NCBI GenBank assembly: GCA_039798265.1
Contig: JBDKGH010000138.1
Location: 1-64,000 of the forward strand
Length of the DNA: 64,000 nt
Direction: 5' to 3'
DNA from: JBDKGH01 sp039798265
GTDB lineage: Bacteria > Bacteroidota > Bacteroidia > Flavobacteriales_D > Sanyastnellaceae
The notes under the pieces were generated by a model. It had not been told where the DNA came from, ran no database searches, and was given only the letters and a program-made list of their open reading frames with translations. Below are positions 43,048 through 51,697 of this stretch, in pieces (positions within the stretch are counted from its first letter, which is position 1; each line of letters opens with the position of its first letter). A program made the translations under genes and the position numbers.

Positions 43048-44111
43048 TCTGTTTCTACCTGTGTGGTATCTGCAGGAATCAAGTAGGTGTCGAATGCTTC
43101 TGTGGATGCACTGGTAATTTCTTCGCCACGTTTAATCAGCATGAACGACTGAATATCCGAATTCATGTTGTCTTCATTCTCATACCAAGTGGTACTTTGA
43201 GTAAGTCCCATGATCATAAATGACTGAGAAAAAGCCACCGCCTGGTAAAGTTTAGGTGCTGATACGCCAACGAAAATTAATTCATTATCGGGCGGGTATC
43301 CATAAGTCGGATCAATCATCATTCGTTTTTGCGGAAGTGCTACGAATGCATAAGCGCGATTAAATACTCTGATTTTTTGATCATTTTCAGCTTCCATCAT
43401 TCCGAGACTCATTACATTGAGGGAATCGACATACGCTCCAGATGTCAGCACCCGGTTTTCGTATTTAATACGGAACTGTTGTACTTTTTTCGAATTCAAA
43501 AACTCACCAACTTGGTCGAGTGCGTAAGAAGAAGCTACATCTGTAAAGTCCGCCTCTAAACGGGGATCTGTTTTTCTCAGGTAACTTTTAGAGTAGCTGT
43601 AGCCATCTTTTCCTGTACCTTCAATTAAATCCATTTTAGCGCCATCAAAACCAACGAACTCGTAAAGAGAATCGAGGTTAGGCTCGCTGTCACGGCCAAA
43701 CATATTTAGGGATTGCCAAGCTCGTTGAACAGGGCGCGTAGTGGGATCGTAATATTTATTGGTTTTTAAAGAAAGATCTCGCATGATATCGTAAACAATT
43801 CCAAATGTGCCATTGGTGTCAACAAAGCTGAATGCACTATCGGTGCGAGTGTAAGCATTATAACGAGAAAGCGTACTCTCTGGATTATTGAGGCTGAAGT
43901 GAATTTCAAACTCATGCAAGATGCTGTCAATGGAACGCTGATAATCTGTGCTATCGCCTACCACATCTATTTCATAAGGAAAACCGAATAGTAATCCACT
44001 GTAGAATCTACCGGGCATTGGTTTTGGCTTTGGCTTACAACCTATCATCCACCACGTTAAACCCACGGTAAGTACTACCCCACCAAATATCAAAGTCTTG
44101 CGAGAAAACAT
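43044..44111 (-). CDS. ApbE-like (FAD:protein FMN transferase) lipoprotein with altered active-site motifs
   Basis: A 355-residue envelope protein with an N-terminal anchor and a Cys in MIGCKP (about 25), consistent with a lipoprotein. The ApbE outline is clear: NPESTLSRYN near 78, PTTRPVQRAWQ near 125, the segment ADFTDVASSYALDQV, which stands where ApbEs have DLGGIAKGYAVD, and MIDPTYGYPP for HIIDPRTGYP. The metal-binding segment that normally reads ADALSTALFVMG is replaced by VAFSQSFMIMG, so the usual Asp/Thr pair is missing. It may therefore be an inactive ApbE paralogue that only binds flavin. It is translationally coupled to tsaD. The start at 44111 replaces a TTG at 44162. Confidence 0.74.
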   Translation of the reverse strand: MFSRKTLIFGGVVLTVGLTWWMIGCKPKPKPMPGRFYSGLLFGFPYEIDVVGDSTDYQRSIDSILHEFEIHFSLNNPESTLSRYNAYTRTDSAFSFVDTNGTFGIVYDIMRDLSLKTNKYYDPTTRPVQRAWQSLNMFGRDSEPNLDSLYEFVGFDGAKMDLIEGTGKDGYSYSKSYLRKTDPRLEADFTDVASSYALDQVGEFLNSKKVQQFRIKYENRVLTSGAYVDSLNVMSLGMMEAENDQKIRVFNRAYAFVALPQKRMMIDPTYGYPPDNELIFVGVSAPKLYQAVAFSQSFMIMGLTQSTTWYENEDNMNSDIQSFMLIKRGEEITSASTEAFDTYLIPADTTQVETE

Positions 44112-44206
44112 AATGCGAAGGTATAAAAGGAAAAGAAAGTTGAAAACGAAAGCTTTGAGCAATCAATAGTTCATTAATTTGCCTGATTATTGATTCCATC
44201 GACTTC

Positions 44207-45463
44207 ATGAACCGTTCAATTGCACTACTTTTTGTTTTAACCCTCACTTTCGCTGCGAAGGGACAAGAAGTTATTCCTCACCATTTTAAGCGGAATGAAG
44301 TCGCTACTCCTCTATCCATTCCTCAAGGAGCCAATCTTGAATCTTTTGTTTTGCCATTGGGCAATTATTGGCAATTTCATTTCGATATTTTAAATACCGA
44401 TTGGAAAGATTTAAACTACACGGCTATTCATTGTGATCACAACTGGAAGCCGTCGGATCTTGAGTCGACAGAATACATCCAAGGTTTCCCGAATCAACTG
44501 ATCAACACGATTGAGAATTCTTTTTCTACCCAAGTTGAATATGCTCATTATCAATTTCAATTTCCTAGTGATTTGATGCAGGCTAAATTGTCGGGTAATT
44601 ATGCCATTATTGTTTATGAAGGCAACGATTGGACAGATCGCAGTTCGTGGTGGCTCACTTACCGAGTTGTGTTAACGGAAGAATTGGTCGAAATATTTCC
44701 TCGGGTCAATGCATCCAGTTATGTAAGTCAACGATTTACTCATCATGAGATTGATTTTGTTGTTCAACATCCCAATTATTCTATTCTCAATCCCATCAAT
44801 GATTTTCACATATCGCTGCTTCAGAATAATTGCTGGAATACTTCCATCAACTTCTTGAAACCACGGTTTGTGAAAAACAATGAATTGGACTTTGATTATC
44901 AAAGTGAAAACAACTTTCAAGGTGGAAGTGAATACCGTTTTTTTGACATCAAAAACTTGGCAATTCAAACCTCCGAGGTTCAAAGTATCATTCGAAACAA
45001 TAAAGGATACTTTGTAACCCTTCTTCCCGATTTACCAATGGGAGCAAAAGCGTATCAATCCGAAAGGGATATCAATGGATTGTTTTTAGTGAAAAGTGAT
45101 ATTGCATCAGACTCGCATCTGGAAGCTGAATATGTTTATGTACAGTTCTTTTTTCAGTCTCCTGAATTGAAAGAGGGTAAAGTGATGGTTGATATTGGAC
45201 AAAACTCTTTGGATAATGAAGTTTACCAACTTTCCTATGATTCCCAATTACAAGGTTATAGAGCTGATATCCTGCTGAAGCAAGGTTATTACAATTATCG
45301 CTATGTGTTATTTGATCAATATCACCCAGGAGGCGATTTGTCCTACACCGAGGGTAATCATTTTGAAACAGAAAACGAGTATTTGATTATCGCCTATAAC
45401 TATGAAAGAAGTTTAGGATACGATAGAGTTGTAGGATTCAAACGCTTATATAGCCGCCAATAG
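44207..45463 (+). CDS. Type IX secretion system plug protein (DUF5103 family)
   Basis: A 418-residue exported protein with a signal peptide ending AAKGQ (about residue 20). The mature N-terminus is an Ig-like domain with YTAIHCDHNWKPSDLESTEYIQGF, the DUF5103 signature, followed by further beta domains to the C-terminus (NYRYVLFDQYHPGG). In the T9SS the plug protein closes the periplasmic side of the outer-membrane translocon SprA after cargo leaves. That places it functionally with the T9SS cargo genes of this window (CotH-like, beta-helix, 41179, 46330 and 33728). No other T9SS component is adjacent. Divergent from the ApbE-like gene, with 95 bases between. Confidence 0.85.
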   Translation: MNRSIALLFVLTLTFAAKGQEVIPHHFKRNEVATPLSIPQGANLESFVLPLGNYWQFHFDILNTDWKDLNYTAIHCDHNWKPSDLESTEYIQGFPNQLINTIENSFSTQVEYAHYQFQFPSDLMQAKLSGNYAIIVYEGNDWTDRSSWWLTYRVVLTEELVEIFPRVNASSYVSQRFTHHEIDFVVQHPNYSILNPINDFHISLLQNNCWNTSINFLKPRFVKNNELDFDYQSENNFQGGSEYRFFDIKNLAIQTSEVQSIIRNNKGYFVTLLPDLPMGAKAYQSERDINGLFLVKSDIASDSHLEAEYVYVQFFFQSPELKEGKVMVDIGQNSLDNEVYQLSYDSQLQGYRADILLKQGYYNYRYVLFDQYHPGGDLSYTEGNHFETENEYLIIAYNYERSLGYDRVVGFKRLYSRQ

Positions 45464-45464
45464 A

Positions 45465-46217
45465 TTAGTCCTTGTCGTAATTATAGTCACCTTCAGTGAG
45501 TTTGCGTTGACGACGATAGATTTTATAATCCTGGAAACGTTCTTTTACAAAGATGAGAAAATCATATTGCGAAGTGTTTTTCAAAAACTCATCTGAAACA
45601 TTGATGTATTGAATGAATTCGTCAAACTCCTCTGAACTTAGCTCAATGATTTGGTAATCAACATAGTGGTGGAATAGCTCTTTTAATAACTCTGCTCTCC
45701 GATCGTTATTCTCCAATTCAGCGACCATTCGCTTACTTTGCTCCTTCCTGCTTAAGGACTGATATAAAAATGTAATTGGGCTTTGAATGGCATTGATTCC
45801 ACTGAGCATATAATCTTCTTCATTGAAGCCGAGACTTTGTATATCCTTATTGATGGATTCCAAATCACGAGGTGCAAAAACTTCTGCTTGTGGAAGAGCA
45901 TATGAACGAGGCTCAAGGAAAAGTTCCACATTATAAGAAGTCTTCAATACAGAGTCACGCATACAAATGGAACGCGAAAAATAGCCCAATGAAGTAAGCG
46001 TTAAGGTATCTGTTTTTTCACAGGTAATTTCGAACTGGCCGCCTGCCTTGCCAAACGCGCCTAATTTAGTGCGCTGATTGATGATGACAATGTTAGAGAT
46101 GGGCTGCCCATTTTCTTCGAAAACTTTTCCTTTTACAACCACACTTTGTGCTGATGCTAATGCCTGAATCAGCAGAAAAAGGCAGCTAAGGAATATGTAA
46201 TGGGCTCTTTTTTTCAT
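45465..46217 (-). CDS. Carboxypeptidase-regulatory-like domain protein, exported
   Basis: A 250-residue protein from the ATG at 46217 (a TTG 18 bases earlier is rejected). It has a signal peptide ending ASAQ (about 24). A CarboxypepD_reg beta-sandwich follows, with VVVKGKVFEENGQPISNIVIINQ and TDTLTLTSLGYFS, at about 26-105. The remaining 145 residues are helical and highly charged, without a recognised fold (LFHHYVDYQIIELSSEEFDEFIQY). No TonB plug or barrel follows, so it is not a receptor. Bacteroidota have many such proteins of unknown role. Its stop is one base from the convergent plug-protein stop. Confidence 0.8.
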   Translation of the reverse strand: MKKRAHYIFLSCLFLLIQALASAQSVVVKGKVFEENGQPISNIVIINQRTKLGAFGKAGGQFEITCEKTDTLTLTSLGYFSRSICMRDSVLKTSYNVELFLEPRSYALPQAEVFAPRDLESINKDIQSLGFNEEDYMLSGINAIQSPITFLYQSLSRKEQSKRMVAELENNDRRAELLKELFHHYVDYQIIELSSEEFDEFIQYINVSDEFLKNTSQYDFLIFVKERFQDYKIYRRQRKLTEGDYNYDKD

Positions 46218-46293
46218 TCTCTTTTCTCGTTTCAAATATCGCGCCTTTTGAGCTGAATTCTGCTTTTTTATGAATAAGTGTATGAATTACACT

Positions 46294-46301
46294 TATTTTT
46301 G
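46294..46301 (+). promoter_or_regulatory. -7 element of the five-module T9SS gene
   Basis: Exact TATTTTTG; a T-rich stretch with TTTA at 46267-46270 lies 23 bases upstream. The chosen ATG at 46330 is 28 bases downstream. Confidence 0.45.
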
Positions 46302-46329
46302 TGGCTACCCTAAATTAACCAACTATTTC

Positions 46330-48336
46330 ATGAAGCGCTATCTGACCTTTTTGTGCTTAGCACTCTTGTCACTTGTTTCAAATGCTGTTCAGGTGACTTT
46401 CAATGTGGACATGTCCTCTCAAGTGGTTAGTCCAAATGGAGTTTATGTCGCTGGATCTTTTCAAAACTGGGATCCTGCTGCTACTGAATTAACCAATAAT
46501 GGAAACGGAGTTTACAGCATCACTGTAGATATACCGGTAGGTGTTTTTTCTTATAAGTTTATTAATGGTAATGATTGGCCTGGTGAAGAAAGTGTTCCTT
46601 CTGCCTGTGGGACGCCCAATGGCTTTGGAGGTTACAATCGCTCCTTCGAAATCACTGGCACCACCGCCGTTGTTTTAGAAACGGTTTGTTTCAGTTCCTG
46701 CTCTGCATGCCCTCCCCCAGTTAACTTTATTGCTGTGACCTTTAAAGTGGATATGTCGCAGGAGACGGTATCGGCTAATGGTGTGCACATCGCAGGATCT
46801 TTTCAAAACTGGAATCCTGCTACGAGCGAGTTAACAGACACCGATAATGATGGCATATATACGGGCACCTTCCAAATTCAAGAAGGAATCGGTATCAATT
46901 ATAAGTTTATTAATGGCAACGATTGGCCGTTTCAAGAAGCAGTGCCGATGAGTTGCGGTGAAGGCGATGGTTTTGGTGGTTACAACCGCCACTATGCTTT
47001 GGGCTCTGAAGATTTGGAGATGAATCCGGTTTGCTTCGCATCTTGTTATCCATGCACCATCATTCAAGAACCCACTTTAGTTACCGTGGCTTTTCAAGTG
47101 AATATGAGCAACCAAACAGTAAGCCCTGATGGAGTGCACATTGCCGGCGATTTTAATGGTTGGAACACCTCGAGCAGTCCTATGACCGCTATGGGAAATG
47201 GTGTTTATGAAACATCTTTCGAAATTCCGATTAATACAGAAACCCGTTTCCGCTTCATCAATGGTACTACCTGGGAGGAAGCCGAAACGATCCCTGCCTT
47301 GTGCGGAGTGCTGGATGAATTTGGCTCATATAACCGAAACCTTCAGGTGTTCGCTATTGATACCATATTTGGCCCAGTTTGCTTCAACGAATGCGCTGAC
47401 TGCCTTCCTGTAGAGCCTGTGCTAGTTACCCTTCGTGTGGACATGACTAATGAAACGGTAAGCCCCGATGGTATTTATGTTGCTGGAGAATTTAATAACT
47501 GGGACCCTACTGCCACTGCTATGTCTCTTTATGCGCCCGGTCAATATGAAGCTGTAGTGGTAATGAATACCGGACAAACAAGTCAATATAAATTCCTAAA
47601 TGGCCCTGACTTTTCAGGTGAAGAAACTGTTCCTGCAGATTGCGGTGTTTCAAATGGATTTGGTGGTTTCAATCGCTCTGTAACGGCGGTGTCAGGCTCA
47701 AATACGGTTCCCGTAGTATGTTTTAGTTCTTGCGGCGAATGTGTAGTGATTCCATCGGTGAATGTGACCTTTAGAGTCAATATGAGTGATGTGACGGTTA
47801 GCGCAAATGGTGTGCATGTGGCTGGTTCATTTAATAATTTTTCTCCTTCAGCCACCGAAATGACCCTCGTTGCGCCAAACATTTACTCGGCCACTGTAAA
47901 CGTTCCTGAAAATGCACAGATCACCTATAAATTCCTTAATGGAAATGACTGGCCTTTCGTTGAAACGGTTCCTTTTGAATGCGGCGTAGATGATGGATTT
48001 GGAGGCTTTAATCGAACATTGACCGTTGATAATTTAGATGTTCAAACGAACATCGTATGCTTCGGTAGCTGTGCGGATTGTATCATCAATACAACAGAAT
48101 TAGGGGCAACCTCTTGGAGCTTGTTCCCTATTCCAGCCACCAACGAGGTATTTGTTGCTAACGTGAATGGCAACTTCACTTATGTAAAGGTGATCGATTT
48201 GATGGGACGTGAAATAATGCGCGTGACAACCAATGGAGTATCCAACATAAAGTTAGATGTGACTACTTTGGCCAACGGTCAATACGTAGTGCAATTGCCT
48301 AATGGTGATTCAAAATTGATGATGATCAATCGGTAA
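46330..48336 (+). CDS. T9SS-secreted protein with five tandem starch-binding-like (CBM/E-set) modules
   Basis: About 668 residues from the ATG at 46330. After the signal peptide (ending SNAV) come five modules of about 110-115 residues. Each opens with VTFxVxMSxxTVSxxGVxVAGSF, continues with xxNWxPxxTE and KFINGNDWP, and closes with CG-x6-8-GFGG(Y/F)NR and VCFxxCxxC. Four conserved Cys per module could form two disulfides. AGSFxNWxP resembles AMPK/CBM48 and CBM20 starch-binding domains. A type A sorting domain (LFPIPATNEVFVAN, VKVIDLMGREI) ends the protein. Modules 3 and 4 read AGDFNGW and AGEFNNW. Likely a surface glycan binder without catalytic domain. The domain count is seen directly; binding is inferred. 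Confidence 0.85.
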   Translation: MKRYLTFLCLALLSLVSNAVQVTFNVDMSSQVVSPNGVYVAGSFQNWDPAATELTNNGNGVYSITVDIPVGVFSYKFINGNDWPGEESVPSACGTPNGFGGYNRSFEITGTTAVVLETVCFSSCSACPPPVNFIAVTFKVDMSQETVSANGVHIAGSFQNWNPATSELTDTDNDGIYTGTFQIQEGIGINYKFINGNDWPFQEAVPMSCGEGDGFGGYNRHYALGSEDLEMNPVCFASCYPCTIIQEPTLVTVAFQVNMSNQTVSPDGVHIAGDFNGWNTSSSPMTAMGNGVYETSFEIPINTETRFRFINGTTWEEAETIPALCGVLDEFGSYNRNLQVFAIDTIFGPVCFNECADCLPVEPVLVTLRVDMTNETVSPDGIYVAGEFNNWDPTATAMSLYAPGQYEAVVVMNTGQTSQYKFLNGPDFSGEETVPADCGVSNGFGGFNRSVTAVSGSNTVPVVCFSSCGECVVIPSVNVTFRVNMSDVTVSANGVHVAGSFNNFSPSATEMTLVAPNIYSATVNVPENAQITYKFLNGNDWPFVETVPFECGVDDGFGGFNRTLTVDNLDVQTNIVCFGSCADCIINTTELGATSWSLFPIPATNEVFVANVNGNFTYVKVIDLMGREIMRVTTNGVSNIKLDVTTLANGQYVVQLPNGDSKLMMINR

Positions 48337-48354
48337 TTCATTGATTAATTGAAT

Positions 48355-48391
48355 AAAAAAAGCCTCTTGGAAATTCCGAGAGGCTTTTTTT
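48355..48391. terminator. Bidirectional terminator between the five-module T9SS gene and the PD40 lipoprotein gene
   Basis: A stem AAAAAAAGCCTCTTGG/CCGAGAGGCTTTTTTT (one G-T wobble) with loop AAATT. It has A-rich and T-rich flanks on both strands, as suits convergent genes. Confidence 0.9.
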
Positions 48392-48406
48392 TATTGATCA
48401 TTTTCA

Positions 48407-49513
48407 TTATTCCTTCCAATCCGCAATAAATACGTTGGTGTCACGTGTGCGGCCATTGTGACGGTTTGAGCACCACACGAATTTTTTGCCGTCTGGCGAA
48501 AACATCGGGAATGAATCAAACTCTGTATCGTAGGTCAATTGCTCCAAATTTGTCCCATCGATGTTGATCATAAACAAGTTGAACGGAAATCCGCGCTCGC
48601 TTTTATGATTGCTGCAGAAGATTATTTTATCTCCTTTTGGGGTAAACGTGGGAGCCCAGTTAGCCTTTCCCAGAGAAGTTACCTTTTGCACATTACTTCC
48701 ATCTGCATTGGCTACGTAAATTTCTAAATTCGTTGGTTCTACGAGGTCTTGATCTAATAGTGATTTGTAGTTTTTTATTTCTTCTTCCGTTTTTGGACGA
48801 GATGCACGCCAAACGATTTTTGTTCCATCGGGCGAAAAACATGCACCACCATCATAGCCGAGGGTATTCGTGATTTGTTTTACATCCGTTCCATCAATGT
48901 TCATGGTGTAAAGCTCTAAATCTCCGCTGCGAAGACTCGTAAAAATGATCTTATCTCCTTTTGGACTAATAGTAGCCTCGGCATCGTAACGAGGTGTGTT
49001 GGTGAGTTGCTTCTTGAGCTTACCATTGAGGTTCGCTTCAAAAATATCGTAGGTATTGTAGAGTGCCCACACATATTTTGGACCATGGGGCACAGGTGGC
49101 GGGCATGACTCACCACCGAGGTGTGTCGAAGCATAAACAATAGTACTATCACCCGGCATAAACCAACTGCAGGTGGTTCGACCTTGACCAGTTGAGATCA
49201 TTTGACGTTTTAAGCTATCGCCGGGAGCAAAAGGGTTGAGGACAAAAATCTGATCGCATCCAACTCCCCAACCAGAGTAATCGCTCTGAAAGATGAGGCG
49301 ATCACCCTTGAAATTCCAATAAGCCTCTGCATTATTGCCGCCATGAGTCAACTGGCGAATATTGGTCAAGTGCTTTTCTTGCTCATAAGTCATTGGCCCA
49401 GCTAATGAATCAGAAACGGGCTTAGCCATAACTGAGGCTGTTACCGGTTTTTGCTTGTAACAAGCTGTAGCAATAAGGGCAATGCCCAAAGTGGTATAAA
49501 ACAGTTTCTTCAT
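48407..49513 (-). CDS. TolB-like PD40 beta-propeller lipoprotein
   Basis: A 368-residue lipoprotein: lipobox Cys in ATACYK at about residue 17. The mature chain has at least five PD40 blades, visible as repeated SPDGTKIVWRA, SPKGDKIIFTS, TPKGDKIIFCS and SPDGKKFVWCS motifs with xxIDGTxxxQLT between them. PD40 propellers mediate protein interaction; TolB itself is a periplasmic partner of Pal, but this protein lacks the TolB N-terminal domain and is therefore a TolB-like lipoprotein rather than TolB. It stands alone, between a terminator and a divergent peptidase gene. Confidence 0.87.
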   Translation of the reverse strand: MKKLFYTTLGIALIATACYKQKPVTASVMAKPVSDSLAGPMTYEQEKHLTNIRQLTHGGNNAEAYWNFKGDRLIFQSDYSGWGVGCDQIFVLNPFAPGDSLKRQMISTGQGRTTCSWFMPGDSTIVYASTHLGGESCPPPVPHGPKYVWALYNTYDIFEANLNGKLKKQLTNTPRYDAEATISPKGDKIIFTSLRSGDLELYTMNIDGTDVKQITNTLGYDGGACFSPDGTKIVWRASRPKTEEEIKNYKSLLDQDLVEPTNLEIYVANADGSNVQKVTSLGKANWAPTFTPKGDKIIFCSNHKSERGFPFNLFMINIDGTNLEQLTYDTEFDSFPMFSPDGKKFVWCSNRHNGRTRDTNVFIADWKE

Positions 49514-49584
49514 AAGATCAAAATTCGCTAATGCGCCTGCAAATAAACATTACTTAGGTCACATAATTTCATGATAATCTCCAT

Positions 49585-49592
49585 TAATTTCG
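49585..49592 (+). promoter_or_regulatory. -7 element of the M28 peptidase gene, short leader
   Basis: TAATTTCG matches TAnnTTTG in 7 of 8 positions and ends five bases before the ATG at 49598. No good -33 element is seen. Confidence 0.35.
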
Positions 49593-49597
49593 CCAAC

Positions 49598-50884
49598 ATG
49601 AACATCAAGTCCATTTTTAAGATCATCAGCCTAAGTGTGGCTTTCATCATTTTCAACCACACTTCGCTTTTTTCTCAGAAGAAATACAACAAGGTCTCTC
49701 GTTTGAAAGGCGATATTGAAGTGCTTTCTAGTGATTCGCTCGAAGGGCGCGCTACTGGATCGGTCGGAGAAAAAAAAGCTGCTGATTATCTTATTCGTCG
49801 TATGACAGCAATGGGTATGAAGGCCATGGGTGAAAACGGATCATGGAAACAAGCTTTTTCTTTTAAGCCACATCCTCCTGTGCAAATGCACCAAGTGGGC
49901 GACTCCGTTAAAATGGGAATGGCCTTGGTGAAAGAAATTACAGGACATAATGTAATCGGTTATATCGATCGTAAAGCATCCAAAACGATTGTCATTGGCG
50001 CCCACTATGATCACTTGGGTTTTGGTGACGAAAATTCTCTTTGGAGCGGAGAAAAAGCTATTCATAATGGAGCAGATGATAATGCTAGTGGGGTAGCCGC
50101 AATGCTTGAGTTGGCAAGAAGAATTCAGTTGAATCCGAAGAAATATGGCGACAATAACTTTTTGTTCATTGCTTTTAGCGGCGAAGAAAAAGGACTTTGG
50201 GGAAGTAACTACTTCTGTAAACACCCCACCATTCCTGCGGAATCCATTAGCTGTATGATCAATATGGATATGGTAGGGCGCCTGAATGCGGAAAAAGTGT
50301 TGGCCATTAACGGTGTGGGTACCTCTCCTATTTGGATGGAAAAATTACCAGCTATTCAAGTGGATGGAATAAAAATCGTAACCAGTGAAAGCGGCGTTGG
50401 CCCTAGCGATCATACGTCTTTTTACAATACGGGTATTCCCGCTTTGCACTTCTTTACAGGGCAGCATGGCGATTATCACAAGCCTACGGACGATGCTTCA
50501 TTGATCAATTTTGAGGGCGTAACTTCTGTTTCCAATTACATTGATCAATTGCTATTATCGATTGCTTCTGCTCCGAAGCTCACGTTTACTAAAACAAAAG
50601 ATGAAAGTCAAACGGCTGCCGCTGATTTTAAAGTGACTCTCGGCGTAGTTCCTGACTATCTGTATGATGGTGAAGGCATGCGCATAGATGGCACCAGAGA
50701 AGGTCGTCCAGCCGCTAAAGCTGGGTTAGTTCAGGGTGATGTTGTCATTAAAATCGGCGATTTTGAAGTGAAAGACATGATGTCTTACATGGAAGCGCTA
50801 GGCAAGTTCCAAAAAGGTGAAACCTCTGAGCTACAATTCATACGCGGTGGCGAAAAGAAAACGGTATCCGTGCTTTGGGATTAA
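49598..50884 (+). CDS. M28-family zinc aminopeptidase with PDZ domain, exported
   Basis: About 428 residues from the ATG at 49598. The signal peptide ends LFSQ (about 25). Zn ligands of the M28 family are intact: GAHYDH (His), NGADDNASGVAA (Asp bridge), FSGEEKGLWGS (the catalytic and ligand Glu pair), MDMVG, and the late HGDYHKPTDD (His). A PDZ domain occupies about residues 330-428 (KVTLGVVPDYLYDGEGMRI, AAKAGLVQGDVVIKIGD), a common addition in Bacteroidota that helps substrate binding. It acts in the periplasm or at the cell surface. An unusual feature is the direct -7 box before the start, leaving no Shine-Dalgarno. Confidence 0.93.
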   Translation: MNIKSIFKIISLSVAFIIFNHTSLFSQKKYNKVSRLKGDIEVLSSDSLEGRATGSVGEKKAADYLIRRMTAMGMKAMGENGSWKQAFSFKPHPPVQMHQVGDSVKMGMALVKEITGHNVIGYIDRKASKTIVIGAHYDHLGFGDENSLWSGEKAIHNGADDNASGVAAMLELARRIQLNPKKYGDNNFLFIAFSGEEKGLWGSNYFCKHPTIPAESISCMINMDMVGRLNAEKVLAINGVGTSPIWMEKLPAIQVDGIKIVTSESGVGPSDHTSFYNTGIPALHFFTGQHGDYHKPTDDASLINFEGVTSVSNYIDQLLLSIASAPKLTFTKTKDESQTAAADFKVTLGVVPDYLYDGEGMRIDGTREGRPAAKAGLVQGDVVIKIGDFEVKDMMSYMEALGKFQKGETSELQFIRGGEKKTVSVLWD

Positions 50885-50912
50885 AAAGCTAATTTCTCGA
50901 TTGGGCCGGTCA

Positions 50913-51695
50913 TTAGACCATTATAGAAAAAATGGCGGCCGATGCTATTCCTAATAGAATAGAAAGAAATTTCATCCAATTGAATTGATGTCCTTCTTCA
51001 CTTTCAAAAATGATTGTGGTGGACACATGAAGGAGAATACCAATCAAAACTCCCGTTACTTTGGGTGTAAGGGTTTCGATTCCTTCAATTTGTTGTGATC
51101 CCAAAAAGGCGTGCGTTAATGCTCCTAATGGCGCCACTAGAGCAAAGATCACTAACCAAAACGCTGCTTTTCGCTTGGCCATTCCAGAACCTACTAGTAA
51201 TGCGGTAAATACCATGGCCTCGGTAATTTTATGAAGCGAAATGCCGATTAATAGTGATCCGCGGTGATCATCCATCGCATGAGCGCCATGATCATGTCCG
51301 TGATGATGATGATGCATCATCTCCCCGCTTCCTCCAAATGGCATTCCTTCAATAAAGGCGTGGATCCAAAGTGAAACCATTATGGTAAAGAGAAATCCAA
51401 AGCCTTGATGCTTATGTGTATGGGCATGGCCATGTTCAACACCATGCGAGAAAAAGTCGAGTATAACTTGAAGTAAAAATCCAGCCATCACATACCAACC
51501 CGCATATTCAATTCCGGATTCAAAAAGCTCTGGAAACAAATGCAAAAGGGTTAGCCCAAGCAAATAAGCAGCGCTGTAGGAAAGTAAGAGCTTAAGTCCT
51601 GCGCCTGTTGTTTTTTGCGTGGCAAAAAATGCAGCTCCACCCACAAGGGCAACTGCAAAAAGAACAACGGCATAGAAATAAACTGAATGTTCCAT
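50913..51695 (-). CDS. ZIP-family divalent metal transporter
   Basis: A 260-residue inner-membrane transporter with seven or eight hydrophobic helices. The metal path is shown by HAFIEGMPFGG near residue 112 (the HxxxEG motif of ZIP TM4) and HKITEAMVF near 155 (TM5 HxxxE). The cytoplasmic or periplasmic loop between them is His-rich (MMHHHHHGHDHGAH, near 126-139), as in zinc transporters of this family. It imports Zn or Fe. It forms a pair with the methyltransferase gene upstream, two bases away, presumably cotranscribed. Confidence 0.9.
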   Translation of the reverse strand: MEHSVYFYAVVLFAVALVGGAAFFATQKTTGAGLKLLLSYSAAYLLGLTLLHLFPELFESGIEYAGWYVMAGFLLQVILDFFSHGVEHGHAHTHKHQGFGFLFTIMVSLWIHAFIEGMPFGGSGEMMHHHHHGHDHGAHAMDDHRGSLLIGISLHKITEAMVFTALLVGSGMAKRKAAFWLVIFALVAPLGALTHAFLGSQQIEGIETLTPKVTGVLIGILLHVSTTIIFESEEGHQFNWMKFLSILLGIASAAIFSIMV

Positions 51696-51697
51696 AA

